From: Mesorhizobium loti
Lineage (GTDB): Bacteria > Pseudomonadota > Alphaproteobacteria > Rhizobiales > Rhizobiaceae
Direction: 5' to 3'
NCBI RefSeq assembly: GCF_013170705.1
Contig: NZ_CP033334.1
Coordinates: forward strand, 4,689,501 to 4,753,500
Length of the DNA: 64,000 nucleotides
Both the position numbers and the translations under genes were made by a program. Positions within the stretch are counted from its first letter, which is position 1, and every line of letters starts with the position of its first letter. The notes under the pieces were generated by a model. It worked only from the letters and a program-made list of their open reading frames with translations. It ran no database searches and was not told where the DNA came from. Positions 33,814 through 42,576 of this stretch are shown piece after piece.

Positions 33814-35703
33814 CTAATCCTTGGCGTGCAAGTTGGTGCCGAGCGTGTCCTTGACGAAGAGCATGCCGATGACGAGCGTGATCGCCGCGATCACCACCGG
33901 ATACCAAAGGCCGTAGTAGATGTCGCCCCTATAGGCGCTGAGCGCGAACACCGTCGCAGGCAGCAAGCCACCGAACCAGCCATTGCCGATGTGATAGGGC
34001 AGCGACATGCCGGTGTAGCGGATGCGGGTCGGGAACATCTCGACCAGGATCGCCGCGATCGGGCCGTAGACCATGGTAACGAGCAGCACCAGGAGGAACA
34101 GGATGCCGATCGTCATCGGCCAGTTCACGGCCGCCGGATCGGCGAACATGGCGAAGGCGCCGCCGCCGGGAATATTATAGACGGTGACCTCTGGCGCGCC
34201 CGCCGCCTCATCCGTGGTCAAGAGCTTGTCCTTGACCGCCTGATCGGTCGGCATTGCTGCCTTTTCGCCGCCGCGGATGGCGGCGGCATCAAGTTTCAGC
34301 TCAGGGTTGGCCGCGATGAAAGCGTCGAGCTTCTGGTCAGCGACCTTGATCGCTGCCCGCTTCAACGGATAACCGCCGTCCTGCAGCGACATGTTGACGG
34401 CCTTGACGAAGGCAGCGTCCTTGGCCTTGGCCTGATCGCCGGCGGCAACCGCGTCGTAGGATGTCACCGTCTCGTTACCGATCTTGACCGACGCAGCCGT
34501 CCCGGGCGCGGCCGTCGACACCACGTCATAGGGAACCGAGTTCTTGGTCAGGAACGAAGTCGCGATGTCGCAGGACGTCGTGAACTTGGCTGTACCGACC
34601 GGATTGAACTGGAACCTGCAGTCTCCGGGTGCCGCCGTCACCGTTGCCCGCGTGCTCTGCTGCGCCTTCGCAAGCGCCGGATTGGCGGCCCAGGTCAATG
34701 CCTTGAACAGCGGGAAGGTGCTGACAATGGCAAGCGCAAGGCCAGCCATGATAATCGGCTTGCGGCCGATCTTGTCGGACAGCCAGCCGAAGACGACGAA
34801 GAAGATCGAGCCAAGCGCCAGCGCAACGGCGATCATGATGTTGACCGACTGCGCGTCGACCTTGAGCACGTTCTGCAGAAAGAACAGCGCATAGAACTGA
34901 CCATTATACCAGACCACGGCCTGGCCGGCGGTAAGGCCGAACAACGCCAGCAGCGCGATCTTGGCATTCTTCCACTGGCCGAAGGCTTCCGAAAGCGGCG
35001 CCTTGGATCCCCTTCCTTCGTCCTTCATCTTCTGGAAGGTCGGCGATTCCGAAAGCGACAGCCGAATCCAGATCGAAACGGCGAGCAGCACGAAGGAAAC
35101 GATGAACGGAATGCGCCAACCCCAGGCAGCGTAGGTTTCCTTGCTCAGTGATCCCTGGACGATGAGGATAACGATCAGCGACAGAAACAGCCCGAGCGTC
35201 GCCGTCGTCTGAATCCAGGACGTGTAGAAGCCACGGCGATCATCCGGCGAGTGCTCGGCAACGTAGGTCGCCGCCCCACCATATTCGCCGCCGAGCGCCA
35301 GACCCTGCAGCATGCGCAGGAATATCAGGATCACCGGAGCGGCGATGCCCAAAGTCGCATAGCCGGGCAGCAAGCCAACCAGGAAGGTCGACAGGCCCAT
35401 GATCGTCATTGTGACGAGGAATGTGTATTTGCGGCCGACAAGGTCACCAAGGCGGCCGAACACCAGCGCGCCGAACGGGCGCACGAGGAAACCGGCGGCG
35501 AAGGCCAGCAGCGCGAAGATGTTGCGTGTCGCCTCGGGAATGGTCGGGCTGAAAAAGGTCGAGCCGATAAAGGCCGCCAGTGAGCCATAGAGATAGAAAT
35601 CGTACCATTCGAAAACAGTGCCGAGCGAGGAAGCGAAGATGACCTTCTTCTCCTCTCGCGTCATGCCGCGGCTCGTTCCGCCGGCGGTCGATGCCATTGC
35701 CAT
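33814..35703 (-). CDS. MFS transporter, metabolite:H+ symporter type, with large extra loop
   Basis: A 629-residue inner-membrane carrier of the MHS branch (ProP/ShiA/KgtP-like). Family signatures: SLGTVFEWYDFYLYG at 26-40, RPFGALVFGRLGDLVGRKYT at 75-94, RMLQGLALGGEYGGAATYVA at 130-149, WGWRIPF at 194-200. Residues about 340-527 (34123-34686) form an inserted hydrophilic segment in the second half, predicted extracytoplasmic, with Cys362 and Cys378; the usual family size is 420-550. Transmembrane segments resume at WPMTIGILFLLVLLVTMVYG. GGGAGGAC lies before the ATG at 35703. Substrate unknown. Confidence 0.9.
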   Translation of the reverse strand: MAMASTAGGTSRGMTREEKKVIFASSLGTVFEWYDFYLYGSLAAFIGSTFFSPTIPEATRNIFALLAFAAGFLVRPFGALVFGRLGDLVGRKYTFLVTMTIMGLSTFLVGLLPGYATLGIAAPVILIFLRMLQGLALGGEYGGAATYVAEHSPDDRRGFYTSWIQTTATLGLFLSLIVILIVQGSLSKETYAAWGWRIPFIVSFVLLAVSIWIRLSLSESPTFQKMKDEGRGSKAPLSEAFGQWKNAKIALLALFGLTAGQAVVWYNGQFYALFFLQNVLKVDAQSVNIMIAVALALGSIFFVVFGWLSDKIGRKPIIMAGLALAIVSTFPLFKALTWAANPALAKAQQSTRATVTAAPGDCRFQFNPVGTAKFTTSCDIATSFLTKNSVPYDVVSTAAPGTAASVKIGNETVTSYDAVAAGDQAKAKDAAFVKAVNMSLQDGGYPLKRAAIKVADQKLDAFIAANPELKLDAAAIRGGEKAAMPTDQAVKDKLLTTDEAAGAPEVTVYNIPGGGAFAMFADPAAVNWPMTIGILFLLVLLVTMVYGPIAAILVEMFPTRIRYTGMSLPYHIGNGWFGGLLPATVFALSAYRGDIYYGLWYPVVIAAITLVIGMLFVKDTLGTNLHAKD

Positions 35704-35884
35704 TGATATGTCCTCCCGTGAGACCCTTGCCCTCGATGCCACGCCAACGCCCGCGTTCTCCTCCGAACGCAGACTCAAAAAAGCGGAGCCATCAGGCAAA
35801 AAATGGCAGAAAGCACCCGCCGACGGCAGAGCGACGATGGGATTATGACTTTGGTATTAGGTGCGGTGCGGTAACGGTCCGGGC

Positions 35885-36676
35885 TCAGGCCTTGAGCGCC
35901 TCGAGGAGGCCGACCGCGGCCATCATGTCGCGCTTGCGGGCGGCACGGCGCGCGACCGCCTCGGCGTCCTGCCCCCATTGCTCGATCTGCCAGTCCTCGT
36001 CGACATGGCCGGCGGCCCAGGCGGCCTCCGCGTCGAGTTCACCGAAATCGACGGCCAGCGCCAGCAGCGCCGAACCGGTCAGCGAGGTCATGAGGTGGAT
36101 GGCGGCCAGCCGCAGCGGCTCGGCGCGCTGATTGAGATGACTGCCCAGAACGGCGATCGTCTCGCGCGGCTGCTCGACATGGATGACCCCTTCGGCAAGG
36201 TTGAATCGAGCCCCCAATGTAGCGCGCGCCCAATCGATGACGGGATCCCACTGCTCGTTCTGCCGGTCAATCAGCCCCTGCGGCGCGTCGGCGCGGTAGC
36301 AAAGCAGGTCCGATGAGGCAAAACGCAGTATGTCTTCCAGCACCGCCTGCGGGTCACTGGCGACGCCATCGATGGCGGTGTTGACCAGTCGCATTACCGG
36401 CATCGTCACCGGATTGATCGTCTCGCCCTGTTCAGCGAATTCGTCGGCAACCAGCACTGCCGTCGCCTCGGTCGGCAGCGCCAGCAGCGCCTTGCCCGGC
36501 GTGCGCACCGGCTTGCCATCGAGATGCACGGCGAAACCTTCCTCTACCGGCGCAACCGAAACGGTCTTGTAGAAGCGCTTGGGCAGCGGTGTCTTCATCT
36601 GGATCTGGGCGCGCCGCACCGGATCCGGATCGGAAAGATACTTACCCGCTTCGAGGTCGTTGAGGATGTCACGCAT
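35885..36676 (-). CDS. ATP12 family F1-ATPase assembly chaperone
   Basis: A 263-residue protein. ATP12 binds the F1 alpha subunit during ATP synthase assembly in mitochondria and alphaproteobacteria. Visible family features are FYKTVSVAPVEEGFAVHLDG, KPVRTPGKALLALPTEA, AEQGETINPVTMPVMRLVNT, SSDLLCYRADAPQGLIDRQN and HLMTSLTGSALLALAV; the conserved Glu in VDFGELDAEAAW is also present. The DMT transporter gene ends 12 bases before its start, so the genes are likely co-transcribed (rluC-like, DMT, ATP12). Confidence 0.92.
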   Translation of the reverse strand: MRDILNDLEAGKYLSDPDPVRRAQIQMKTPLPKRFYKTVSVAPVEEGFAVHLDGKPVRTPGKALLALPTEATAVLVADEFAEQGETINPVTMPVMRLVNTAIDGVASDPQAVLEDILRFASSDLLCYRADAPQGLIDRQNEQWDPVIDWARATLGARFNLAEGVIHVEQPRETIAVLGSHLNQRAEPLRLAAIHLMTSLTGSALLALAVDFGELDAEAAWAAGHVDEDWQIEQWGQDAEAVARRAARKRDMMAAVGLLEALKA

Positions 36677-36688
36677 GAAAAATCTCTC

Positions 36689-37606
36689 TCACACCGGTGT
36701 CAGCTTGCGCGCCGGCCGGTTGACGATGATCAGGCCCGCCGCAATCAGGCCAAGCGCCAGAAAAATGCGAATGGTCAGCGGTTCGTTCAAGATGATTGCA
36801 CCGCACAAAACACCAAAAACCGGCGACAGGAACGTGAAGCTGGACAGGCTCGACGCGGGATAGCGACGCAGCAGCCAGAACCAAAGGACATAGGTGAAAG
36901 CGACAATGTAGATCGCCTGGAAAAGCAGCGCCAATGTCGGCAACAAGGAGGCATCGCGCACTGGCGGACCAGCGAGAGGCAACACCAGTATGCCGACGAC
37001 CGCCGCGCCGGCGAGTTGATAGAGCAGCAGCTTCTCGGCGCTGGCTTCAACCAGTTTCGAGCGTTTGATGAGAATATTGGTCAAGGCCCAGAAAAATCCG
37101 GAGCCGAGACTGAGGAGATCGCCGAACAGCATGTCCCCGCCGCCGCCAAGCTTGTCTGAAAAGACGGCGGCAAGGCCGGCGAAGGCCAGCAGCAGGCCAA
37201 GGAACTTGCGCATGGTGATCTGTTCGCCAAGCAGGAGGTGACCGCCAATCAGCATCCAGAACGGCATTGTGTTGACCAGCAGCGTGTTGCGGGCAACCGT
37301 CGTATGCTCCAGGCCGACATAGAGGCAGAGGAACTCGACGCCGAAAAGCGCACCCACGACAAGGCCGGCAAGCAATGTGCCATCGCGGGTGAACAGAGCG
37401 ATGCCACGCCATCGGCACCAGAGGAAGACGCAGAAACCGCCAATGATCGAGCGTGCGATCGACAGGAAGACGGGATCGTAGCCGGCATAGGAGATCTTGG
37501 CGGCGACGTAGTTCAGGCCCCAGGAAAAGGTCAGGCCGACCATGATGGCGGCGGCGGCCATGTCGACTGTGTCGCGCCGATCGAGCGCGTCGGTGGCGCC
37601 GCTCAA
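36689..37606 (-). CDS. EamA/DMT family transporter
   Basis: A 10-span drug/metabolite transporter of about 305 residues with two EamA repeats (about 20-150 and 165-300). Characteristic pieces: FSWGLNYVAAKISYAGYDPV, VGLEHTTVARNTLLVNTMPF, LLGEQITMRKFLGLLLAFAG and LSSFTFLSPVFGVLCGAIIL plus NEPLT. The TTG at 37606 is preferred, with GGAGG upstream and a 2-base gap to the previous stop; the first ATG is at 37561 (290 residues). Substrate unknown. Confidence 0.85.
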   Translation of the reverse strand: MSGATDALDRRDTVDMAAAAIMVGLTFSWGLNYVAAKISYAGYDPVFLSIARSIIGGFCVFLWCRWRGIALFTRDGTLLAGLVVGALFGVEFLCLYVGLEHTTVARNTLLVNTMPFWMLIGGHLLLGEQITMRKFLGLLLAFAGLAAVFSDKLGGGGDMLFGDLLSLGSGFFWALTNILIKRSKLVEASAEKLLLYQLAGAAVVGILVLPLAGPPVRDASLLPTLALLFQAIYIVAFTYVLWFWLLRRYPASSLSSFTFLSPVFGVLCGAIILNEPLTIRIFLALGLIAAGLIIVNRPARKLTPV

Positions 37607-37608
37607 GG

Positions 37609-38589
37609 TCAGTCCTCCGCGCTGGCGTCGTCGAAGCCGATCAGGTTCCAACTCTGGCGCATATGCGGCGGCATCGGCGCGGTCACATCGATGACGCCCT
37701 TGTCCGGGTGCGGAATGATGATGCGGCGCGCATGAAGATGCAGTCGGTTTTGAATACCGCCCGGAAAGTCCCAGTTGGTGTCGGCCTCGAAATATTTCGG
37801 GTCGCCGATGATAGGGCAGCCGATATAGGCGGCGTGGACACGGAGCTGATGGGTGCGGCCGGTATAAGGCTCCATCTCCAGCCAGGTCATGGTCTGCGCC
37901 GCCTGCTCGATGATGCGGTAGTAGGATACGGCGTGATCGGCGCCCTTTTCACCATGAGCAGCGACCCGGACACGGTCGCCGTCCTCAGTCGGCTCCTTGA
38001 TCAGCCAGGTCGAGATCTTGTCCTCGCGTTTCGGCGGCACACCCTTGACCAGCGCCCAGTAGGTCTTCTTGGTTTCGCGGGCGCGGAACGATTCCGACAG
38101 CTTCATGGCGGCCAGCCTCGTGCGGGCCACGACCAGCACGCCCGAGGTGTCGCGGTCGAGCCGGTGAACCAGTCGCGGCTTTTCGCCCTTCTGGTTGCGC
38201 CAGGCTTCCAGCATGTCGTCGACATTGCGGGTGACGCCCGAACCGCCCTGCACCGCAAGGCCCGCCGGCTTGTTGAAGACGAAAACCTTCGGGTCCTCAT
38301 GGATAAGCATTTTCGCCAGGACGTCGGCATCGCCCTGGTTGCGGATCGAATGGCCGGTCAGCGCGCTTTCGCCCTTCTTGTCGACCTCGAGTGGCGGGAT
38401 GCGCACCACCTGGCCAGGCTCGACACGGCTGTCAGCCTTGACGCGGCCGCCATCAACGCGGATCTGGCCGGAGCGCAGCAGCTTCTGCAAATGGCCGAAA
38501 CCAAGGCCCGGGAAATGGGTCTTGAACCAGCGATCGAGCCGCATGCCCGCCTCGCCGGCCTCCACCGTGATCTGTTCAACGCCTGCCAT
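37609..38589 (-). CDS. RluC-type 23S rRNA pseudouridine synthase
   Basis: A 326-residue RluA-family enzyme isomerising uridines in RNA. An S4 RNA-binding domain lies at about 15-65 (RLDRWFKTHFPGLGFGHLQK). The catalytic core has the HRLDRDTSG motif with Asp145, NKPAGLAVQGG near 106, and the family end-motif TGRTHQLRVHAAYIGCPIIG near 257-276. The frame continues upstream beyond 38589, but that extension is antisense to crcB. RluC-type is likely (955/2504/2580 of 23S rRNA) but RluD-type cannot be excluded. Confidence 0.92.
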   Translation of the reverse strand: MAGVEQITVEAGEAGMRLDRWFKTHFPGLGFGHLQKLLRSGQIRVDGGRVKADSRVEPGQVVRIPPLEVDKKGESALTGHSIRNQGDADVLAKMLIHEDPKVFVFNKPAGLAVQGGSGVTRNVDDMLEAWRNQKGEKPRLVHRLDRDTSGVLVVARTRLAAMKLSESFRARETKKTYWALVKGVPPKREDKISTWLIKEPTEDGDRVRVAAHGEKGADHAVSYYRIIEQAAQTMTWLEMEPYTGRTHQLRVHAAYIGCPIIGDPKYFEADTNWDFPGGIQNRLHLHARRIIIPHPDKGVIDVTAPMPPHMRQSWNLIGFDDASAED

Positions 38590-38651
38590 TTTTTCTTCGC
38601 TTACCCATTTCCAAAAGCAGGGCTCGGCCTGCGCTTGGCGCGGCAATAGCA

Positions 38652-39026
38652 CTAAGGCAGGCTTCTTGCGAGCCAAAGACCCAAAAACAGGGCGATGATG
38701 GCGCCAACGACGCTGGTCAGTGCATATCCAAACGCCGGCAACGTGGCTCCTCGTTCCCACAGCGTGGCGAAATCGAGCGAAAAGGCGGAAAAAGTGGTGA
38801 AGCCGCCCAAGATACCAGTGGCGACAAACAGCCTGACTTCGTTCGGCCCGCCGCGACGCGCCATGGTGGCGATGAACAGGCCCATGGCAAAGGAGCCGAG
38901 GATGTTGATCGCCATGGTGCCCCAGGGATAGTTGGGGCCGACAAGGCGCAGCGCGCCCATGTTGGCGAGATGGCGGATGCCGGCGCCGATACCGCCGCCG
39001 AGGACAACAAGAAGCAGATTGAACAT
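38652..39026 (-). CDS. crcB: fluoride channel CrcB/Fluc
   Basis: A 124-residue, four-span fluoride exporter that works as an antiparallel dimer. The motif GGFTTFSAFSLDFATLWERG (about 73-92) is the family signature with its Phe-box and Na+-site region, and GTMAINILGSFAMGLFIA lies near 36-53. No fluoride riboswitch is recognisable in the 45 bases upstream. It precedes the pseudouridine synthase gene by 62 bases on the same strand. Confidence 0.95.
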   Translation of the reverse strand: MFNLLLVVLGGGIGAGIRHLANMGALRLVGPNYPWGTMAINILGSFAMGLFIATMARRGGPNEVRLFVATGILGGFTTFSAFSLDFATLWERGATLPAFGYALTSVVGAIIALFLGLWLARSLP

Positions 39027-39071
39027 CGCCGTTTACTGCCCTTGCAAGGGCGGCGGCGTCAACCCGTCCCG

Positions 39072-39440
39072 TCAAGCCCCCGCCGGCGCCTCCGGAACGG
39101 CGCAGATGGCCGAGCGTGTCAGGAACCGTCTCTCGCGCCCATTGTCGAGCGAGAACATGCCACCCCTACCCGGCACCACATCGATGGTAAGGTCGGTGTG
39201 CTTCCACGCTTCATATTGCGAAGCGCTGATGTAGACCGGCGTTCCGCCGATCTCGCCCAGCATGACGTCATTGTCGCCGACGATGAAGTCACCGCGGGGA
39301 TAGCACATTGGCGAGGAGCCGTCGCAACAGCCGCCCGATTGATGAAACAGCACCGGGCCGTGGTCGGCGACGATCTCCGCCAGGAAAACAATGGCTTCCG
39401 GCGTGGCCGAGACTTTTCCGAGCGAAACCTTGTCGGACAT
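39072..39440 (-). CDS. DUF779 family protein
   Basis: A 122-residue protein of unknown function whose genes regularly accompany aldehyde dehydrogenases, as here. The cysteine-rich HQSGGCCDGSSPMCYPRGDF segment near 33-52 is the family hallmark and suggests metal or redox chemistry. The C-terminal half holds DLTIDVVPGRGGMFSLDNG. GAAGGAGAAAGGC precedes the ATG at 39440. It lies 105 bases downstream of the aldehyde dehydrogenase gene on the same strand, with two hairpins between. Confidence 0.9.
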   Translation of the reverse strand: MSDKVSLGKVSATPEAIVFLAEIVADHGPVLFHQSGGCCDGSSPMCYPRGDFIVGDNDVMLGEIGGTPVYISASQYEAWKHTDLTIDVVPGRGGMFSLDNGRERRFLTRSAICAVPEAPAGA

Positions 39441-39467
39441 GCCTTTCTCCTTCTTCATCCCCAAACC

Positions 39468-39502
39468 ATCCAAGGCGCGGCTGATGGAGCCGCGCCTTGG
39501 AT
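39468..39502 (-). other. strong intercistronic hairpin
   Basis: ATCCAAGGCGCGGCT pairs perfectly with AGCCGCGCCTTGGAT (15 bp, 5-base loop) between the aldehyde dehydrogenase and DUF779 genes. No T-tract follows on the minus strand, so it may set relative expression through RNA processing or partial termination. Confidence 0.6.
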
Positions 39503-39504
39503 CA

Positions 39505-39529
39505 CGCATGATACCCGGGGGATCATGCG
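39505..39529 (-). other. second intercistronic hairpin
   Basis: CGCATGAT and ATCATGCG, perfect 8-bp arms around a GC-rich 9-base loop, directly after the aldehyde dehydrogenase stop. Confidence 0.5.
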
Positions 39530-39545
39530 CCGCCTCGAGAGGCAA

Positions 39546-41063
39546 TCAGAAGAAACCCAGCTTTTTCGGGCTGTAGCTGACCAGCATGTTCTTGGTTTGC
39601 TGATAGTGGTCGAGCATCATCTTGTGGTTTTCCCGTCCGATGCCGGACTGCTTGTAGCCGCCGAAAGCCGCGTGCGCGGGATAGGCGTGGTAGCAGTTGG
39701 TCCAGACACGACCGGCCTGGATGGCGCGGCCGAAGCGGTAGCAGCGGTTCGCGTCACGGCTCCAGATACCGGCACCAAGGCCATAGAGCGTGTCATTGGC
39801 GATCGACAATGCCTCGTCATCATCCTTGAAAGTCGTCACCGAGACCACCGGCCCGAAGATCTCCTCCTGGAAGATACGCATCTTGTTGTGACCCTTGAAC
39901 ACGGTCGGCTTGACGTAATAGCCGCCGGCCAGATCGCCCGGCAGATGGTTCTGTTCGCCGCCGGCCAGCACTTCGGCGCCTTCCTTGCGGCCGATGTCGA
40001 AGTAGCTCAGGATCTTTTCCAGCTGTTCGCTCGATGCCTGTGCGCCGATCATGGTTGCCGGATCGAGCGGGTCGCCCTGGACGATCGCCTCGACGCGCTT
40101 CAATGCCTTTTCCATGAACCTGTCGTAGATCTTCTCATGAACCAGTGCCCGGCTGGGACAGGTGCAGACCTCGCCCTGGTTCAGCGCGAACATGACGAAG
40201 CCTTCGAGGGCCTTGTCGAAGAAGTCGTCATCTTCCGCGGTCACGTCCTGGAAGAAGATGTTGGGTGACTTGCCGCCGAGTTCGAGCGTCACCGGGATGA
40301 GGTTCTGGCTGGCATATTGAGAGATCAGCCGGCCCGTCGTGGTCTCTCCGGTGAAGGCGATCTTGGCGATGCGGTTCGATGAAGCGAGCGGCTTGCCGGC
40401 CTCGAGTCCAAAGCCGTTGACGATGTTGAGCACACCATCCGGCAACAGGTCGCCGACCAGGTCCGCCCACAGCATGATGGTGGCGGGTGTCTGTTCGGCG
40501 GGCTTCAGCACCACGCAGTTGCCGGCGGCAAGTGCCGGCGCCAGTTTCCACACCGCCATCAACAGCGGGAAGTTCCAGGGAATGATCTGACCAACGACGC
40601 CAAGCGGCTCATGGAAATGATAGGCGACGGTGTCGTGGTCGATCTCCGAGATGCCGCCTTCCTGGCTGCGTACGGCACCGGCAAAATAGCGGAAATGGTC
40701 GATCGCCAGCGGCAAGTCGGCCGCGGTCGTCTCGCGGATCGGCTTGCCATTGTCCCAGGTTTCGGCAAGCGCCAGGAGGTCGAGATTGTCTTCCATGCGA
40801 TCGGCGATGCGGTTGAGGATCAGCGCGCGGGCGGCGGCGCTGGTCCTGCCCCACGCATCCTTGGCCTTGTGCGCGGCATCGAGTGCCGCCTCGATGTCCC
40901 TGGCGTCCGAGCGAGCGATTTCGCCCAGCGGCCGGCCGGTCACCGGCGATATGTTCTCGAAATATTTTCCGGAAAGCGGGGCAACCCATTTGCCGCCGAT
41001 ATAATTGTCATAGCGCTTGGCGAAGGGAACCTTGGCCGTGCGGGAAAATTCCACCTTGTTCAT
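39546..41063 (-). CDS. NAD-dependent aldehyde dehydrogenase
   Basis: A 505-residue ALDH of the AldB/ExaC (acetaldehyde dehydrogenase) type. Catalytic Cys300 lies in [11 protein letters not shown], the general base Glu261 in ELGGKSPN, and the Asn of [19 protein letters not shown] at 164. The extra nearby Cys302 is typical of this subgroup. TGGGAGGAAGACG precedes the ATG at 41063. The context of an AcoR-like regulator upstream and DUF779 downstream is the usual one for oxidation of alcohol-derived aldehydes. A 24-bp palindrome centred 116 bases upstream is the likely control site. Confidence 0.94.
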   Translation of the reverse strand: MNKVEFSRTAKVPFAKRYDNYIGGKWVAPLSGKYFENISPVTGRPLGEIARSDARDIEAALDAAHKAKDAWGRTSAAARALILNRIADRMEDNLDLLALAETWDNGKPIRETTAADLPLAIDHFRYFAGAVRSQEGGISEIDHDTVAYHFHEPLGVVGQIIPWNFPLLMAVWKLAPALAAGNCVVLKPAEQTPATIMLWADLVGDLLPDGVLNIVNGFGLEAGKPLASSNRIAKIAFTGETTTGRLISQYASQNLIPVTLELGGKSPNIFFQDVTAEDDDFFDKALEGFVMFALNQGEVCTCPSRALVHEKIYDRFMEKALKRVEAIVQGDPLDPATMIGAQASSEQLEKILSYFDIGRKEGAEVLAGGEQNHLPGDLAGGYYVKPTVFKGHNKMRIFQEEIFGPVVSVTTFKDDDEALSIANDTLYGLGAGIWSRDANRCYRFGRAIQAGRVWTNCYHAYPAHAAFGGYKQSGIGRENHKMMLDHYQQTKNMLVSYSPKKLGFF

Positions 41064-41167
41064 CGTCTTCCTCCCAAGTGGCAGCGTCACGGGATGTGGC
41101 GCCTCGTTGGGAAGAGTTGCGGACGGGGTCAGCTTTGTCAGCCCCGGCTCCGGCATCCGCCAGCGCG

Positions 41168-41191
41168 GACTGTCGCAGATCTGCGACAGTC
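41168..41191. promoter_or_regulatory. perfect 24-bp palindrome upstream of aldehyde dehydrogenase
   Basis: Arms GACTGTCGCAGA and its exact complement with no spacer. It lies between the stop of the regulator gene and the aldehyde dehydrogenase start and has no T-tract on the minus strand, so an operator (perhaps for the Fis-type HTH of the adjacent regulator) is more likely than a terminator. Confidence 0.7.
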
Positions 41192-41204
41192 ACCGGCTCA
41201 AAGC

Positions 41205-42188
41205 TCAGTGCGGACGACGGATGCCGAAGCGGGCAAGCTTGCGGTGCAGGGTCGCCCGCGAAATGCCGAGGCTGCTGGCAGCCGCCGACACGTTGCCCTC
41301 GGCGCGCGCCATGGCCCTCTGGACCACGCCACGCTCGGCTTCGTCCAGATCTTCCGCCGCCCTGGCCAGGTTGCCCAGAATGTCCGCGGCGGGGAGCCCC
41401 CTTGCCAGGACCTGCTGGGTGATGCCGAGGCCAAGACGCGCCGAGCGTGTTGCGCCGATCACCAAATCATCGCCATTGACGGCGATCAATGCGCTGGCGC
41501 TGCGCTCGGCGACCGGTGCCAGCAGGATGCGGGCATCTGAAAACACCAGGCGGAAATTCTCGGCCTCGATGCGACGCGCGGCGTCCCCCACCGCGATGGC
41601 GATCAGGTTGACGAAGCCTTCGGTCAGGTCCGACCGGCAAGATGAAACATCGAGGGCGGCCGCCAGATTGCCTTCATGATCAAAGATCGGCGCCGTGGTG
41701 CAACTGAGCAATGTGTTGCGCGAAAAGAAATGCTGGTCGCGGTGAATGGTGAGCGCACGCTGATCGGCAAGGCAGGTGCCGATGCCATTGGTACCCTCGG
41801 AATCCTCGCTCCATACCGTGCCCGTCCACAACCCCCACTCGTCAAACGTATCGTCATCCGCAACGGCGCCGCGGCGCTCGACAGGAATGCCGTCACGGTC
41901 CGCAAGCAGCACACAGCAGCCAACGCCGCCCACGGCGAGGTAGAGACGATCGAGGCTCGCATCCGCGGCGCGCAGCAGCGGCTCTATGCGTTGCCGGGCC
42001 TCGCTCAACTCGCTTTTGGTGAGACGCTGCGGCGCCTTTCGTTCGGCTGGATCAAGGCCGTGCAATGTGAGCGATCGCCGCCAGGACGCAACCAGCGCCG
42101 AACGCGCGGCATCGCTGCCGGCGATGGCTGACTGGATGAAATCCGCATGATGAACCGTAGGCTGCCGTCCGCTCACCTTATCCTCCAA
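41205..42188 (-). CDS. AcoR-like regulator: GAF domain plus Fis-type HTH, no AAA+ domain
   Basis: A 327-residue transcription factor. The N-terminal region contains ARSALVASWRRSLTLHGLDP (the DhaR/AcoR N-terminal pattern) and a GAF sensory domain (about 75-200; EGTNGIGTCLADQRALTIHR). The C-terminus (about 280-322) is a Fis-type helix-turn-helix: AEGNVSAAASSLGISRATLH then RKLARFGI. The central sigma-54-interacting AAA+ domain of AcoR (with GESGTGKE and GAFTGA) is absent, so it cannot activate RpoN in the usual way. It lies directly upstream of aldehyde dehydrogenase on the same strand. Confidence 0.9.
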   Translation of the reverse strand: MEDKVSGRQPTVHHADFIQSAIAGSDAARSALVASWRRSLTLHGLDPAERKAPQRLTKSELSEARQRIEPLLRAADASLDRLYLAVGGVGCCVLLADRDGIPVERRGAVADDDTFDEWGLWTGTVWSEDSEGTNGIGTCLADQRALTIHRDQHFFSRNTLLSCTTAPIFDHEGNLAAALDVSSCRSDLTEGFVNLIAIAVGDAARRIEAENFRLVFSDARILLAPVAERSASALIAVNGDDLVIGATRSARLGLGITQQVLARGLPAADILGNLARAAEDLDEAERGVVQRAMARAEGNVSAAASSLGISRATLHRKLARFGIRRPH

Positions 42189-42348
42189 AGGCGATTGTCG
42201 CTTCCAACCCGAGCTGCGTTATATCCACTCAGACATATCCGCAGTATGAAGTTGTAGGCACGGAAGCGCGGCGGCGCTATTGGACGATGGTGCAACAGGT
42301 GAGAAGGAGGGCGTGATCGTAGTCTGCCCGGAACCGCCAACATGACCG

Positions 42349-42538
42349 TCACCAGTCAGGCGTTGCCCAGCCCGGATACTTTTTCCTGAACTCGCTGTAG
42401 AGGGCATCGACTCCGGCTCTGCTGACCGGGCGCAGGCGAGCCACGAAGCGTTGGTGCCCAGAATGGCGTGTAGAGGATGGCCGCGATCCAGACCGCAAAA
42501 GCGGGCCGCGCACGAGTGGCCTTCAGGCCCAGCCACAT
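42349..42538 (-). pseudogene. small membrane protein gene with apparent frameshift
   Basis: The ATG at 42538 opens MWLGLKATRARPAFAVWIAA and continues ILYTPFWAPTLR, a plausible membrane segment, but this frame then turns into unconvincing sequence and stops at 42356. One base earlier or later near 42443, another frame continues as RLRPVSRAGVDALYSEFRKK then YPGWATPDW and stops at 42349-42351, which looks like a real protein end. Removing one G in the CGTGGCTCG run would join them into a protein of about 62 residues. It follows the LpxO-like gene by 38 bases. Either a decayed gene or a sequencing error. Confidence 0.55.
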
Positions 42539-42576
42539 AGCCGCCGGCGAAGCCGGCAGCGTCAGCGAATTTCAGT

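Noticed and set aside
39027..39071. fluoride riboswitch ahead of crcB
   Set aside because: Only 45 bases separate crcB from the DUF779 gene and the riboswitch consensus is absent.
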